This document shows positions 24,825 through 33,492 of a stretch of 45,002 nucleotides of DNA, piece after piece. Below the pieces are notes generated by a model that worked only from the letters and a program-made list of their open reading frames with translations, was not told where the DNA came from and did not search any database. Source of the DNA: Bacillota bacterium (GTDB taxonomy: Bacteria > Bacillota > Bacilli > Bu12); contig JADBKH010000030.1 in the NCBI GenBank assembly GCA_014896485.1, positions 1-45,002 on the forward strand, given 5' to 3'. The translations under genes and the position numbers were made by a program. Each line of letters starts with the position of its first letter. Within the stretch, counting starts at the first letter, position 1.

Positions 24825-24849
24825 TCTACCGGTTTGTCGATCGTGCCGT

Positions 24850-25923
24850 CTACGTGCGCGAACGGTTGCGCCGCAAAAAAGCCGGGATTTCCAGATCCTC
24901 CTGAGATTGCGGACGCTGCACCTCCCAATTGACCGGCGTCGCCTGTTTCTCACGCGCCGTACGGCTTGGCGTCCCTTCAAAACCTGTGGCAATCACCGTA
25001 ACCGAAACGGTGTCTCGCATCTCTTCGTTGATCGCAGCGCCGAAGATGATGTTTGCCTCCGGATCGGCGGCTTGCGTCACCAAATCGGCAGCTTCGTTCA
25101 CTTCAAAGAGGCTGAGGTCTTCCCCACCACTGATATTGAGTAGAATGCCTCGCGCCCCGTCGATGGACGTCTCGAGCAAAGGTGAGCAGATCGCCTTTTT
25201 GGCCGCTTCCACAGCACGATTCTCTCCAGAGGCCTGTCCGATTCCCATCAATGCCGAACCCCGTTCAGACATAATTGCTTTGACATCCGCAAAATCGACA
25301 TTGATCAAACCCGGCACGGCGATCAGATCAGAGATACCCTGAACACCCTGCCGAAGCACATTGTCTGCCTCTTGAAAGGCTGCAAGCATGGGCGTGTTCT
25401 TATCAATGATCTCGAGCAGGCGATCGTTGGGAATGACGATGAGCGTATCGACTTTCTCCTTGAGAGCTGCAATTCCCTCTTCCGCCTGTTTCATACGCTT
25501 GCGACCCTCAAAGCTGAAGGGACGGGTGACAACACCGACCGTGAGTGCGCCAAGTTCTTTGGCCACCTCTGCAATGACAGGGGCTGCCCCCGTCCCCGTT
25601 CCACCACCCATGCCGGCTGTTACAAAAACCATATCCGCTCCGCGCAGTGCATTGGCAATCTCTTCGCGGCTCTCTTCTGCTGCCTTTTTACCAATCTCGG
25701 GATTCGCCCCTGCGCCAAGCCCGCGGGTCAGTTTGACACCGATCTGTACACGGTTGGGCGTCGCGGATTGAAGCAGCGCCTGGGCATCGGTATTGACCAC
25801 CACAAACTGAACGCCCCGCAGATTGCTGGCGATCATGCGGTTAACGCCATTGGAGCCGCCCCCGCCGACACCGATTACGACGATTTGAGACAAGCGCTCC
25901 GACTCGGTGTCAAAATCGACCAT
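24850..25923 (-). CDS. ftsZ: Cell division protein FtsZ
   Basis: Tubulin-like GTPase that forms the Z ring. 357 residues. The GTP tubulin signature GGGTGTG is at 106-112, and the synergy loop [11 protein letters not shown] near 205. The disordered linker is short (about 25 residues), which makes the protein smaller than the 380-odd of B. subtilis. The C-terminal peptide [11 protein letters not shown], which binds FtsA and other partners, is intact. ATG 25923 follows GGAGGGAG; a GTG one codon up is possible. It is 41 bases after ftsA. Confidence 0.97.
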   Translation of the reverse strand: MVDFDTESERLSQIVVIGVGGGGSNGVNRMIASNLRGVQFVVVNTDAQALLQSATPNRVQIGVKLTRGLGAGANPEIGKKAAEESREEIANALRGADMVFVTAGMGGGTGTGAAPVIAEVAKELGALTVGVVTRPFSFEGRKRMKQAEEGIAALKEKVDTLIVIPNDRLLEIIDKNTPMLAAFQEADNVLRQGVQGISDLIAVPGLINVDFADVKAIMSERGSALMGIGQASGENRAVEAAKKAICSPLLETSIDGARGILLNISGGEDLSLFEVNEAADLVTQAADPEANIIFGAAINEEMRDTVSVTVIATGFEGTPSRTAREKQATPVNWEVQRPQSQEDLEIPAFLRRNRSRT

Positions 25924-25964
25924 CACTTTACTCCCTCCGGTCTTCTCCCTATCCGATCGGCGGT

Positions 25965-27191
25965 TCAACTGACAAAATCCGAAAACCATCCGCGGATACG
26001 GTTCACCCACCCCGCGTTGGAAGAACGACCATGTGTATTCTCCGCAGTTGGTGCGTGTCCACGAAAAGCGCGCAATACGTATTGCAGGACCCCAACACCA
26101 TTGACAAAAACGGCATCTCGTACACCGACGTAGGGTGGCGTCGCGATCCGCACCGGAACGCCCCATATCTCTTCTGCCTTTTCGGCGATACCCGGCATTG
26201 CCGTCTGACCGCCGATCAAGACGACACCACTGGCTGGCGGTTCATGAAAACCAGCTTGCAGCAAGCGATCTTTCGCCAGCAGCAATAGTTCTTCGATACG
26301 GGGTTCGATAATGGCAGCCAGATCCCGCTGGGTGAAGCTCGTCTCCCCCCGGCTGCCTACATGAGGAACGGAAAAGGTGGTCTCCTCGTTTGCCAAGCGC
26401 TCCATCGCACAGCCATAGCGCCGCTTGATCTTTTCAGCAGTATCGCTGTCCACACGCAGGCCAAGCGCAATGTCGTTGGTGACATACTCGCCGCCCGCAT
26501 CGACGACACCGGTATAGACGAGCACGCCATGTTCAAAGACAGAGACAGCAGTCGATCCACCACCCAAATCGCAGAGAACCGCACCCAATTCACGTTCATC
26601 GGCAGAGAGCACCGTCGTACCTGCGCCCAGAGCCGACAACACCATCCCATTGACGGTGAGTCCAGCACCTTGCAATGCACGTTCTAGGTTGTGCAACACC
26701 GTCCGCGATCCAGTCAGGATAGACGCTTCTACCTCTAAGCGGACCCCGACCATTCCACGAGGATCGGAGATTCCCCCCAGTCCATCGACAATGTATTGTT
26801 GTGGCACAATATCGACAATTTGTCGTTCTGGCGGAAGAGCGACAACGCCGGCAGCCTCGACGACCCGCCGAACATCCCCCTCATGAATCTCGTGGTCGTC
26901 AGCTGCAACGGCGACTACCCCATGCCCCCGGGTCATCTCAATCTGATGCGAGGAAAGCGCCACATAGGCGGAACCAATCTCGACCCCTACCATGTGCGCA
27001 GCTTGATCGACAGCTTCCCGAATGGCAGAAGATGCCTCTTCAATATCGACGATCGCGCCCTTTCGGACACCGCGGGAAGGCACTTGTCCAACGCCCAACA
27101 CATTCAGATTTTGACCTTGAGGTGTTGCAACAACGACGCGCACCGCTGAACTGCCCACGTCAACACTGACCGCGTACTCGGTTTTGGGCAA
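25965..27191 (-). CDS. ftsA: Cell division protein FtsA
   Basis: Actin-like ATPase that tethers FtsZ to the membrane. 408 residues. Actin-fold phosphate loops are visible ([13 protein letters not shown] at the N-terminus, [13 protein letters not shown] in the middle, [13 protein letters not shown] later). The C-terminus ends with the amphipathic membrane-targeting helix [13 protein letters not shown]. The start is TTG 27191 with GGAGG eight bases upstream. It is preceded by a 148-base gap with a sigma-H type promoter and a 0A box. No sepF gene is seen in the window, so FtsA may be the main visible anchor. Confidence 0.96.
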   Translation of the reverse strand: MPKTEYAVSVDVGSSAVRVVVATPQGQNLNVLGVGQVPSRGVRKGAIVDIEEASSAIREAVDQAAHMVGVEIGSAYVALSSHQIEMTRGHGVVAVAADDHEIHEGDVRRVVEAAGVVALPPERQIVDIVPQQYIVDGLGGISDPRGMVGVRLEVEASILTGSRTVLHNLERALQGAGLTVNGMVLSALGAGTTVLSADERELGAVLCDLGGGSTAVSVFEHGVLVYTGVVDAGGEYVTNDIALGLRVDSDTAEKIKRRYGCAMERLANEETTFSVPHVGSRGETSFTQRDLAAIIEPRIEELLLLAKDRLLQAGFHEPPASGVVLIGGQTAMPGIAEKAEEIWGVPVRIATPPYVGVRDAVFVNGVGVLQYVLRAFRGHAPTAENTHGRSSNAGWVNRIRGWFSDFVS

Positions 27192-27255
27192 TCAGCGCAC
27201 CTCCAGTACTTCGTCGCTTCACATGTCTCAACGATGGTGCTCTGGGCACCCCTTG

Positions 27256-27264
27256 TTTTGTCGA
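27256..27264 (+). promoter_or_regulatory. 0A-box-like site upstream of ftsA
   Basis: Plus strand TTTTGTCGA (27256-27264) followed by C, one base short of the Spo0A box TTGTCGAA. It lies about 30 bases downstream of the start point inferred for the sigma-H type promoter, so it would act as a roadblock or serve another promoter not recognised here. Confidence 0.35.
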
Positions 27265-27297
27265 CTATGGGATAACTACGTATTCTCTAACATACAA

Positions 27298-27326
27298 CAA
27301 TTCAACAGAGAGCTCCAATCTCCTGC
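27298..27326 (-). promoter_or_regulatory. Sigma-H type promoter of ftsAZ
   Basis: Minus strand GCAGGAGAT (27318-27326), 11-base spacer, GTTGAATTG (27298-27306). The core AGGA and GAAT and the spacer fit the sigma-H consensus, with deviations at the first and last w. The B. subtilis ftsAZ operon has a sigma-H promoter (P2) that boosts FtsZ for polar septation, so the site fits its place. The leader would be about 100 bases. Confidence 0.6.
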
Positions 27327-27339
27327 TGTTTGCGCACTT

Positions 27340-27726
27340 TCATTTTTCTGCTTTTTGCTCCGCCGCACGTTTCACCGCACGGCGTTTGCGCAGCTGTTCA
27401 AGACCAAGCCTGCGGATGATCGCTAGGTTTTGAAACAGGCGAACACCAAAGGCGAAAACGGCTGCAAGGTAAAGATCGACACCGAGCAGTGTGCCGATAT
27501 ACGTAAGACCTGCAGCCAACAGGATATTGGTGAAAAAGCCGGAAACAAAGATGGAAAGATCGAACTCATACTCCATGCCGGCACGGACACCGCCAAAGAC
27601 ACTGTCAAGCGCTGCGAGCACGGAAATAGAAAGGTACTGCGCAAATTCGGGCGGAAGCGTCCACTGGGTGCGTAAGCCAACGAACAAGCCGATCAACAGC
27701 CCCACGACCGGAATTAGATAGGGCAC
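27340..27726 (-). CDS. sbp: Small basic membrane protein Sbp (DUF1290)
   Basis: 128 residues with about three hydrophobic segments (3-17, 33-47, 60-97) and a strongly basic tail (LEQLRKRRAVKRAAEQKAEK). The conserved VFGGVRAGMEYEFDLSIF stretch marks the DUF1290 / small basic protein family, found between ylxX and ftsA in B. subtilis. Its function is unknown. The start GTG 27726 follows AGGTGATG. Confidence 0.9.
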   Translation of the reverse strand: MPYLIPVVGLLIGLFVGLRTQWTLPPEFAQYLSISVLAALDSVFGGVRAGMEYEFDLSIFVSGFFTNILLAAGLTYIGTLLGVDLYLAAVFAFGVRLFQNLAIIRRLGLEQLRKRRAVKRAAEQKAEK

Positions 27727-27760
27727 ACCATCACCTGAGTCACATCCATTCTTAGAACCC

Positions 27761-28456
27761 CTATCCTGTGTCGGCAGAAGTCACGACTTGCACTTGCTGG
27801 AAAGCCGGTACCTGGGTAAAAGGCGGCACGGTCAAATCAGACACTTCTTCCCATTGGAAGTGCTCGCCCTGCTTCTGAAAGTAGGTTTGCGGTCCGCTAG
27901 GAGCATAGCTCCACGAGACGGCTGCCCGCAATTTCTCCGCATCCCCGATGGCCTGGATACGATAAGGGGGTGTCAGTGGTGTATTGTTGACGACGATGCC
28001 ATTGCCAGCACTGCGGATCGCTGTCGTCGCCACAATACGTTGGCCGTTGACATCGACCGCACTCGCTCCACCAGCCAACAGGTAATTGACGATGTTTAAC
28101 AGATCCGTGTAGGGGACTGTGGCCCCCTCCTCTGCTGGGCTTAAGGTAATGCGAACTCCAGCCCCCTGCACCGACGTCATCCCGGCTTGCTGCTGAGCCA
28201 TCCTCAGCTCGCTCTCCATTGCAGCTGCTGGATCCCCACTCTGCGTGTAACTCGAGAGTCGCTGGCGCAGTGTGCTGAGCTGATCGAGCAGGGCACGTTG
28301 CTCATCTTCCAGCGATTGCAGCTGCTGAACATGGTTGCTCAAAGCAGCTCGTCCTGCCGATGGCGCTGCGGTACTGGTCTGATATTGGACGGAAAGCATC
28401 AGCCCCAGCACAACACAAACGCCACCCACCCCAATCAACAGACGCCTGTCTGTCAT
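27761..28456 (-). CDS. DUF881 protein, first of two (YlxX/YlxW type)
   Basis: 231 residues. An N-terminal signal anchor (about 5-25), a coiled coil (about 38-75) and a DUF881 domain with GAGVRITL, DLLNIVNYLLAGGASAVDVNGQRI and PPYRIQAIG. The protein should face outside the membrane. B. subtilis has ylxW and ylxX at this spot, both DUF881. ATG 28456 has GAGG eight bases upstream; a GTG three codons up is a poorer start. The domain's role is not established, but it sits beside division genes throughout Firmicutes. Confidence 0.88.
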   Translation of the reverse strand: MTDRRLLIGVGGVCVVLGLMLSVQYQTSTAAPSAGRAALSNHVQQLQSLEDEQRALLDQLSTLRQRLSSYTQSGDPAAAMESELRMAQQQAGMTSVQGAGVRITLSPAEEGATVPYTDLLNIVNYLLAGGASAVDVNGQRIVATTAIRSAGNGIVVNNTPLTPPYRIQAIGDAEKLRAAVSWSYAPSGPQTYFQKQGEHFQWEEVSDLTVPPFTQVPAFQQVQVVTSADTG

Positions 28457-28481
28457 TCTGTTCACCTCTCACAGCCATCGG

Positions 28482-29201
28482 TCACTTTTGGGGGATTGCA
28501 GCAGGAAGATTGATTTCCTTCATTTTTTTGACGTCAAAACGGAGTTGCCAGCCGTTGTGCGTGTACTCATCGATCACTCCACCATACATCTTCAAAGCCG
28601 ACATCAAGGTATCGGGATCCCCGATTGCTTCGATGGTATATGGCGGAGCTGCAGCTACACCGCCAATGTAGATGGTCGGCCCAACGCAGTAGATGGCGGA
28701 AATTCCCGTCAACCTTCGGCCATTGACCGCGATCGCTTCTGCCCCTCCAGCACGTAACTCGTTGACAACATCCTGCAGCACGTAATCGTGGACCAGATAG
28801 GGTGTCGGATCGCTGTTGGACGGTGGCGGTGTCGCTGCATCATTTACGGTCACCAGCACACCAGCTCCCCGGACAGCAACGGTACCGGCCAGTATCTGTG
28901 CCGCTTGCAACGCTTCTTCGGTAGGCTTCATAGAAGCTTGCCGTGCGGCAGATTGGTTGTGCTGAGCGAGTTGAGACTGCACTTCGTCCACCTGCTGCTT
29001 GAGCGAGGCATTCTCCTGTTGCAGCAAGGCCAATCGACTCTGCAGCTGGTACTGTACCTGTTGGGAAGGCTGTGTTGGATTGACTTGCCGGGCCTGAGAC
29101 TGCGCCCGCCACGAAAAGGCGATCATCCCGCCTAAGGCAAGCGCAACCAAACCTACCCAAACTTGGTTTTTCCACTGGTGACGCACCCGGGGACGATGCA
29201 C
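28482..29201 (-). CDS. DUF881 protein, second of two (YlxW/YlxX type)
   Basis: 239 residues with the same plan as its neighbour: a basic N-terminus, a membrane anchor (about 14-30), a glutamine-rich coiled coil (about 45-90) and a DUF881 domain (GAGVLVTV, VVNELRAGGAEAIAVNGRR, PPYTIEAIGD). The two are paralogues by pattern but clearly diverged, as in the B. subtilis ylxW-ylxX pair. GTG 29201 is behind GGAGGGAG. It follows divIB after 44 bases. Confidence 0.88.
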   Translation of the reverse strand: MHRPRVRHQWKNQVWVGLVALALGGMIAFSWRAQSQARQVNPTQPSQQVQYQLQSRLALLQQENASLKQQVDEVQSQLAQHNQSAARQASMKPTEEALQAAQILAGTVAVRGAGVLVTVNDAATPPPSNSDPTPYLVHDYVLQDVVNELRAGGAEAIAVNGRRLTGISAIYCVGPTIYIGGVAAAPPYTIEAIGDPDTLMSALKMYGGVIDEYTHNGWQLRFDVKKMKEINLPAAIPQK

Positions 29202-29245
29202 TGCTCTTCTCCCTCCGTCCTTCCCTGCGACGGCAAACCCGGTCG

Positions 29246-29944
29246 TTACTGCGCTTGTGCACGATCGGACTGGGGATCCGCCACCGTCACTGTCCGATTG
29301 CCAAGGTAAAAGATGCTGCCTGGTGCAAAGCTACCACTCTTTTTGACGCTGAGGTAGTGGTCCCAGCTCCTTTTCCAGTCGGCAGCCTGAAAGTGCAGCC
29401 GATCGCCGTTGTGCAAAGTGACCACCACGTTGCGCGGATCGGAAAGATCGGCCGTTGCAAATTGAGTCAGGGCCACAGAACGGATGGGTTCAACCGATAC
29501 AGCGTACTGACGGACGCTGGTTTGTGGAAAGATTTTCTTCTCCCGTACGGTTATCCCCGTTAACTGCGGCCCATCGACACTGGTTTGCACCAACGATCCA
29601 TCCCCCAAAACGCGGTAACGCTGGCCTCCCGAACGAATCCACCCTATGGTCGGCGCCAGGTGCACTTCAATCTCAAGCTGATCTGGCCATTTCTGAGAGA
29701 CATTCGCTGCTGTCACGCCAGGCAGCTGGCGAACTTCTTCTTCTGCTTGACGCGTATTGACTTGCCACAGATAGCGCTTCATCGCCCACGGCCCTTCCTT
29801 CAACCGGGACTGCATCTGCGTTGGAAGCGGATCGCCACGAAAGAGAATTCCGTGAAGGCGAAAAAGCGGGGAGAAGAGAACGCCCCCTGCCACTGCTGCG
29901 ACGAGCAGTAAGATCAATGCCAGACGCCAGCGCGGTTTATACAC
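29246..29944 (-). CDS. divIB: Cell division protein DivIB/FtsQ
   Basis: 232 residues. A short cytoplasmic N-terminus, one membrane helix (about 8-28), then a POTRA domain (FRLHGILFRGDPLPTQ to about residue 95) and a beta domain typical of DivIB. It forms a complex with FtsL and DivIC and controls septal wall synthesis by FtsW/PBP2B. The cytoplasmic tail is very short (about seven residues). GTG 29944 has AGGAG eight bases upstream. Confidence 0.88.
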   Translation of the reverse strand: MYKPRWRLALILLLVAAVAGGVLFSPLFRLHGILFRGDPLPTQMQSRLKEGPWAMKRYLWQVNTRQAEEEVRQLPGVTAANVSQKWPDQLEIEVHLAPTIGWIRSGGQRYRVLGDGSLVQTSVDGPQLTGITVREKKIFPQTSVRQYAVSVEPIRSVALTQFATADLSDPRNVVVTLHNGDRLHFQAADWKRSWDHYLSVKKSGSFAPGSIFYLGNRTVTVADPQSDRAQAQ

Positions 29945-30024
29945 GGTTTTCGCTCCTGTTTCGACACTCTGTTCTCAGCCGCAGGCTTGTCCGTTGAGGC
30001 AAGGGGGATACAGCACCCCTGCCT

Positions 30025-31287
30025 TCACGGGTCTCTCCGTTTCACACGTGCCCCCAAGCGCCCCAACAGATCGACCCAATCGGCATAGCCCCGATCCACA
30101 TGACCCGCATCGCGGACGATCGTCGTTCCTGAAGCAGCCAAACCAGCACCGATCAAGGCGGCAGCACCCCGCAAGTCATCGGCTTCCAACTGTGCTCCGG
30201 TGAGGTGGGGCACACCTCGAACCACCGCTGTCTTGAGATCGGTCCAGATATGTGCACCCATCCGGTTGAGCTCGGGTACGTGCTTAAAGCGATCTTCAAA
30301 GACGTTTTCGACGATCACCGAAACGCCATCGGCAATGGCCAGCAATGCCATCATACAAGCCTGCATGTCGGTCGGAAAACCAGGATAAGGGGCAGTTTCC
30401 AGGCGTTCAATGGCTTTTGGGCGATCCTGCGCCCGTATGAGCAAGTCCGTGCCGTCGGTGACCACCGTACTCCCTGTCTCTTGCAGTTTGTCGGTTACCG
30501 CGAGCAAATGTTCTGGCCCGATATGCGTCAGCCGGACACTGCCGCGCGTGATCGCTGCGTAGACAGCAAGCGTGCCTACGACAATGCGATCCGCAATCAC
30601 ATCGTAGACAACCCCATGCAATTGGGAGACCCCCCGAATGGTGAGAGTGTCGGTACCGATCCCTTCGATCTGTGCCCCCATTTTAACGAGGAAATGCTCC
30701 AGATCGACGACTTCCGGTTCACGGGCCGCATTGAAGATGGTACTCACTCCATCGGCCAAAACGGCTGCCATCAAGGCGTTTTCTGTCGCACCGACGCTGG
30801 GGTAATCGAGCAAGATCGTCGCAGCACGCAGATGTCCACATTGGCAGATCAACCGTGCGTTCTCTCGGGCAATGCGAACGCCCAACGCTCTCATTGCTTT
30901 CAGATGTAGATCGATGGGTCGGGTACCGATGCTACATCCACCTGGCTGAGAGAGGACAGCGCGTCCGAGGCGTGCACACAAAGGCCCCATCAAAAAGATC
31001 GAGGAACGCATCTGGGACATGAGTGCTTCTGGCACTTCACCGTTGGAAAGGCCGTGCGGATCGACCCAAATGGTCTGACGTTCGACGTCAAAGGTAACCT
31101 CCATCCCCAACGCCCGCAGGATTTCCACCATGACATGAACATCCTTTAAATTGGGAACACCGTGAATTTCGGATGGCGATTGGCTCAAGACCGTAGCAGC
31201 GAGAATGGGAAGAACCGCATTCTTTGACCCCTGAACGGGCACGGTGCCGCAGAGCGGGACGCCGCCCTCGATGATCCACTCGGTCAC
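30025..31287 (-). CDS. murA: UDP-N-acetylglucosamine 1-carboxyvinyltransferase
   Basis: First committed step of peptidoglycan synthesis; adds enolpyruvate from PEP to UDP-GlcNAc. 420 residues. K22 (GSKNA) and active-site C118 (GGCSIGTRPIDLH) are present, so fosfomycin sensitivity would be expected from the cysteine. GTG 31287 is behind GGAGGTAGG. It lies between murB and divIB, a place where B. subtilis has no murA. An 80-base gap before divIB holds an imperfect hairpin without a T-run. Confidence 0.96.
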   Translation of the reverse strand: MTEWIIEGGVPLCGTVPVQGSKNAVLPILAATVLSQSPSEIHGVPNLKDVHVMVEILRALGMEVTFDVERQTIWVDPHGLSNGEVPEALMSQMRSSIFLMGPLCARLGRAVLSQPGGCSIGTRPIDLHLKAMRALGVRIARENARLICQCGHLRAATILLDYPSVGATENALMAAVLADGVSTIFNAAREPEVVDLEHFLVKMGAQIEGIGTDTLTIRGVSQLHGVVYDVIADRIVVGTLAVYAAITRGSVRLTHIGPEHLLAVTDKLQETGSTVVTDGTDLLIRAQDRPKAIERLETAPYPGFPTDMQACMMALLAIADGVSVIVENVFEDRFKHVPELNRMGAHIWTDLKTAVVRGVPHLTGAQLEADDLRGAAALIGAGLAASGTTIVRDAGHVDRGYADWVDLLGRLGARVKRRDP

Positions 31288-31302
31288 GGGAGACCTACCT
31301 CC

Positions 31303-32229
31303 TCAGGGCTCCCCCAGTACGCGCAACTCCGGTTCCAAATGGATACCGAACTGTTCAAAGACACGACGCTGGGCACAGGCCATCAGCGCCAGCACCTGCG
31401 CTGCAGTGGCATGCCCCAAATTGACGATGAAGTTGGCGTGCAGGGTGGAGAACTGGGCATCCCCGATTCGGTATCCCTTCAACCCAACCGCTTCGATCAA
31501 CCGACCGGCTTTCTCCCCAGGAGGATTGCGAAAAGTACTCCCGGCGCTCGGGAGGGCCAATGGCTGTGTTGCACGGCGGTAGGCCAAGTGTGCATCCATC
31601 TCTTTAGCAAGGGCTTGTGGATCGACTTGTGGTACCTGAAAAACGGCTTCCAAAATAAACCCTGGATCCTCGTGAAAGCGACTGTGTCGATAAGCAAAAG
31701 CGAGTTCATTCGACGCGTAATGCTGGATGCTGCCATAACGATCAACGGCCGTTACCTGGACGACGCAATCTTTCATCTCTCCACCATGGGCTCCGGCATT
31801 CATGAAGATCCCGCCACCCACAGAGCCGGGTATCCCAGCAGCAAACGTCATCCCTCCGCCGCCGCGCCGCTTCAGCTCTTGGGCCAAGACAGGGAGCGCT
31901 AGGCCAGCCCCAGCATGGACGATCAACGTATGGTCTGGCCCACCGCTAATCTGCAAGCTGCGCAACGCTTTGCCACTGCGTACGACAGCACAGCGCAAAC
32001 CAGCATCTGAGACCAATAAATCCGATCCCTGACCCAGCGGCATCCAGGGGATATCATGTTCGATCAAATAACGTACGACCAAAATGACTTCTGCACGGTC
32101 GCTCGGCTGAATATACAGATCCGCAGGGCCACCCACGTGCAAGGTCGTATGACGTGCCAGCGGCTCATTGAGGCGCACCTCGCCGCGGATCAGATGCGCC
32201 AATGTTTCGCGGACCGCTTCAGCACGCAT
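31303..32229 (-). CDS. murB: UDP-N-acetylenolpyruvoylglucosamine reductase
   Basis: FAD enzyme that reduces the enolpyruvyl group to make UDP-MurNAc. 308 residues, type IIa-like in length. The N-terminal FAD domain has HTTLHVGGPADLYI and PLGQGSDLLVSD (serine-containing where many have GGGSN), GIPGSVGGGIFMNAGAHGGE, and the catalytic serine in AGSTFRNPPG. ATG 32229 follows GAGGAGG at an ideal distance; the open frame upstream shows no similarity. It lies 15 bases before murA. Confidence 0.95.
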   Translation of the reverse strand: MRAEAVRETLAHLIRGEVRLNEPLARHTTLHVGGPADLYIQPSDRAEVILVVRYLIEHDIPWMPLGQGSDLLVSDAGLRCAVVRSGKALRSLQISGGPDHTLIVHAGAGLALPVLAQELKRRGGGGMTFAAGIPGSVGGGIFMNAGAHGGEMKDCVVQVTAVDRYGSIQHYASNELAFAYRHSRFHEDPGFILEAVFQVPQVDPQALAKEMDAHLAYRRATQPLALPSAGSTFRNPPGEKAGRLIEAVGLKGYRIGDAQFSTLHANFIVNLGHATAAQVLALMACAQRRVFEQFGIHLEPELRVLGEP

Positions 32230-32349
32230 TTTATCGCCTCCTCTCTGCCCATTGCAGGTGCCCTGCAACCCCTGACAGCTACCCCAGACTACGCGAGAAA
32301 GCGGAGGTAGGTTACACATCACGTATTCAGGATATCCCCGCTCCCTCCC

Positions 32350-33492
32350 TTATGGACGAACATGCACCGCTTCAAGAAGGACAGCGAGCAACGCATCCGC
32401 AGCTCGGGGCTGTCCCAGTCGCCGCGCCGCTGCCGCCATCTGTTGGAGGCGAACGGGATGATGCATCAGCTCGGCAACGGCATTCTGCAGGCGTTGGGGG
32501 GTCAAATCGGATTCCAACAGCATCTGTGCCGCTCCTTCTTGTACCAGCATACGCGCGTTCAACTCCTGATGATTGGCCGTCACATAGGGCGAAGGAATGA
32601 AGAGTGCGGGCAATCCGACGGCAGTCACTTCGGCGAGGGTGGTTGCACCTGCACGGCTGATCAGCAGATCACTACAAGCCATCGCTTGGGGCATCTCTGG
32701 TAGGAAAGGAAAGAGCTTCAAACGCGGGTGTTGCAGGAGCGCCGGTGCCAATGAGGCACGAATTCCCTCATAATGCATTTCGCCTGTCACATAGATGACT
32801 TGCAACTGCTCCCGGACCAGCCAAGTTGGCAGCAACGGTGTGACAGCTTCGTTGAGCGGACGAGCACCCCGGCTGCCCCCGACGATGAGCAACGTAGGCA
32901 GATGGGGATCAATACCCAGCGCCTGTGAACCTTCGATGCGGGTCCACCCTGCCACCTCTTGGGCACGTGGGTTGCCTGTGACGACCCACTTTTCTTTTGC
33001 AACACGCGGCAAATACTGCGCTGATTGCGGAAAGGTCAGGCAGACACGATCGGCCACACGGGCCAACAGCCGAATCGTCATGCCGGGCAACACATTTTGC
33101 TCGTGGATTACCGTCACTTGGCCGGCCTGGTGGGCAGCCCAGACGGTCGCCGCACAGGCGTAACCTCCTGTACCCAGGACCACGTCCGGCCCAAACGCCC
33201 GGACGACGCCACGAGCCTGTCGATAACCGCGACCATTGACCACCAGGGCACGTATCAAAGCTGGAGAAGCCTTTCGGGGAAGGCCTTGAGCTTCGATGCT
33301 CACAAACGGCAGTCCCTCGTTGCGAACGATTTTGGCTTCCATGCCAGTCTCTGTGCCGACGTAGCGAACTTCCGCATCCGGAAATTGCTGACGCAGCCGA
33401 CGGACCAGCGCAAGCGCCGGATAGATGTGTCCCCCTGTTCCGCCGCCTGCCACAAGCAGGCGCAATGGGTTTGCCCGATATGTGGGATTCAA
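32350..33492 (-). CDS. murG: Lipid II synthase MurG
   Basis: Membrane-associated glycosyltransferase that adds GlcNAc to lipid I on the inner face of the membrane. 380 residues. The G loops GGGTGGHIYPA (about 16-26), GTGGYA and GGSRGARPLN are visible, and the donor-site segment SRAGATTLAE follows. TTG 33492 overlaps the ftsW stop (TTGA), with AGGAG four bases upstream. A 120-base gap to murB holds a short perfect hairpin (TTGCAGG/CCTGCAA) near 32260 that lacks a T-run. Confidence 0.96.
   Translation of the reverse strand: MNPTYRANPLRLLVAGGGTGGHIYPALALVRRLRQQFPDAEVRYVGTETGMEAKIVRNEGLPFVSIEAQGLPRKASPALIRALVVNGRGYRQARGVVRAFGPDVVLGTGGYACAATVWAAHQAGQVTVIHEQNVLPGMTIRLLARVADRVCLTFPQSAQYLPRVAKEKWVVTGNPRAQEVAGWTRIEGSQALGIDPHLPTLLIVGGSRGARPLNEAVTPLLPTWLVREQLQVIYVTGEMHYEGIRASLAPALLQHPRLKLFPFLPEMPQAMACSDLLISRAGATTLAEVTAVGLPALFIPSPYVTANHQELNARMLVQEGAAQMLLESDLTPQRLQNAVAELMHHPVRLQQMAAAARRLGQPRAADALLAVLLEAVHVRP

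Noticed and set aside
29975-30030. Imperfect hairpin between murA and divIB as a terminator
   Set aside because: GGCA/GGGG arms can pair but no T-run follows on the minus strand, and divIB must be expressed with the cluster.
32250-32275. Perfect TTGCAGG/CCTGCAA hairpin before murB
   Set aside because: Seven base pairs with a three-base loop and no T-run; too small to call a terminator or regulator without conservation.
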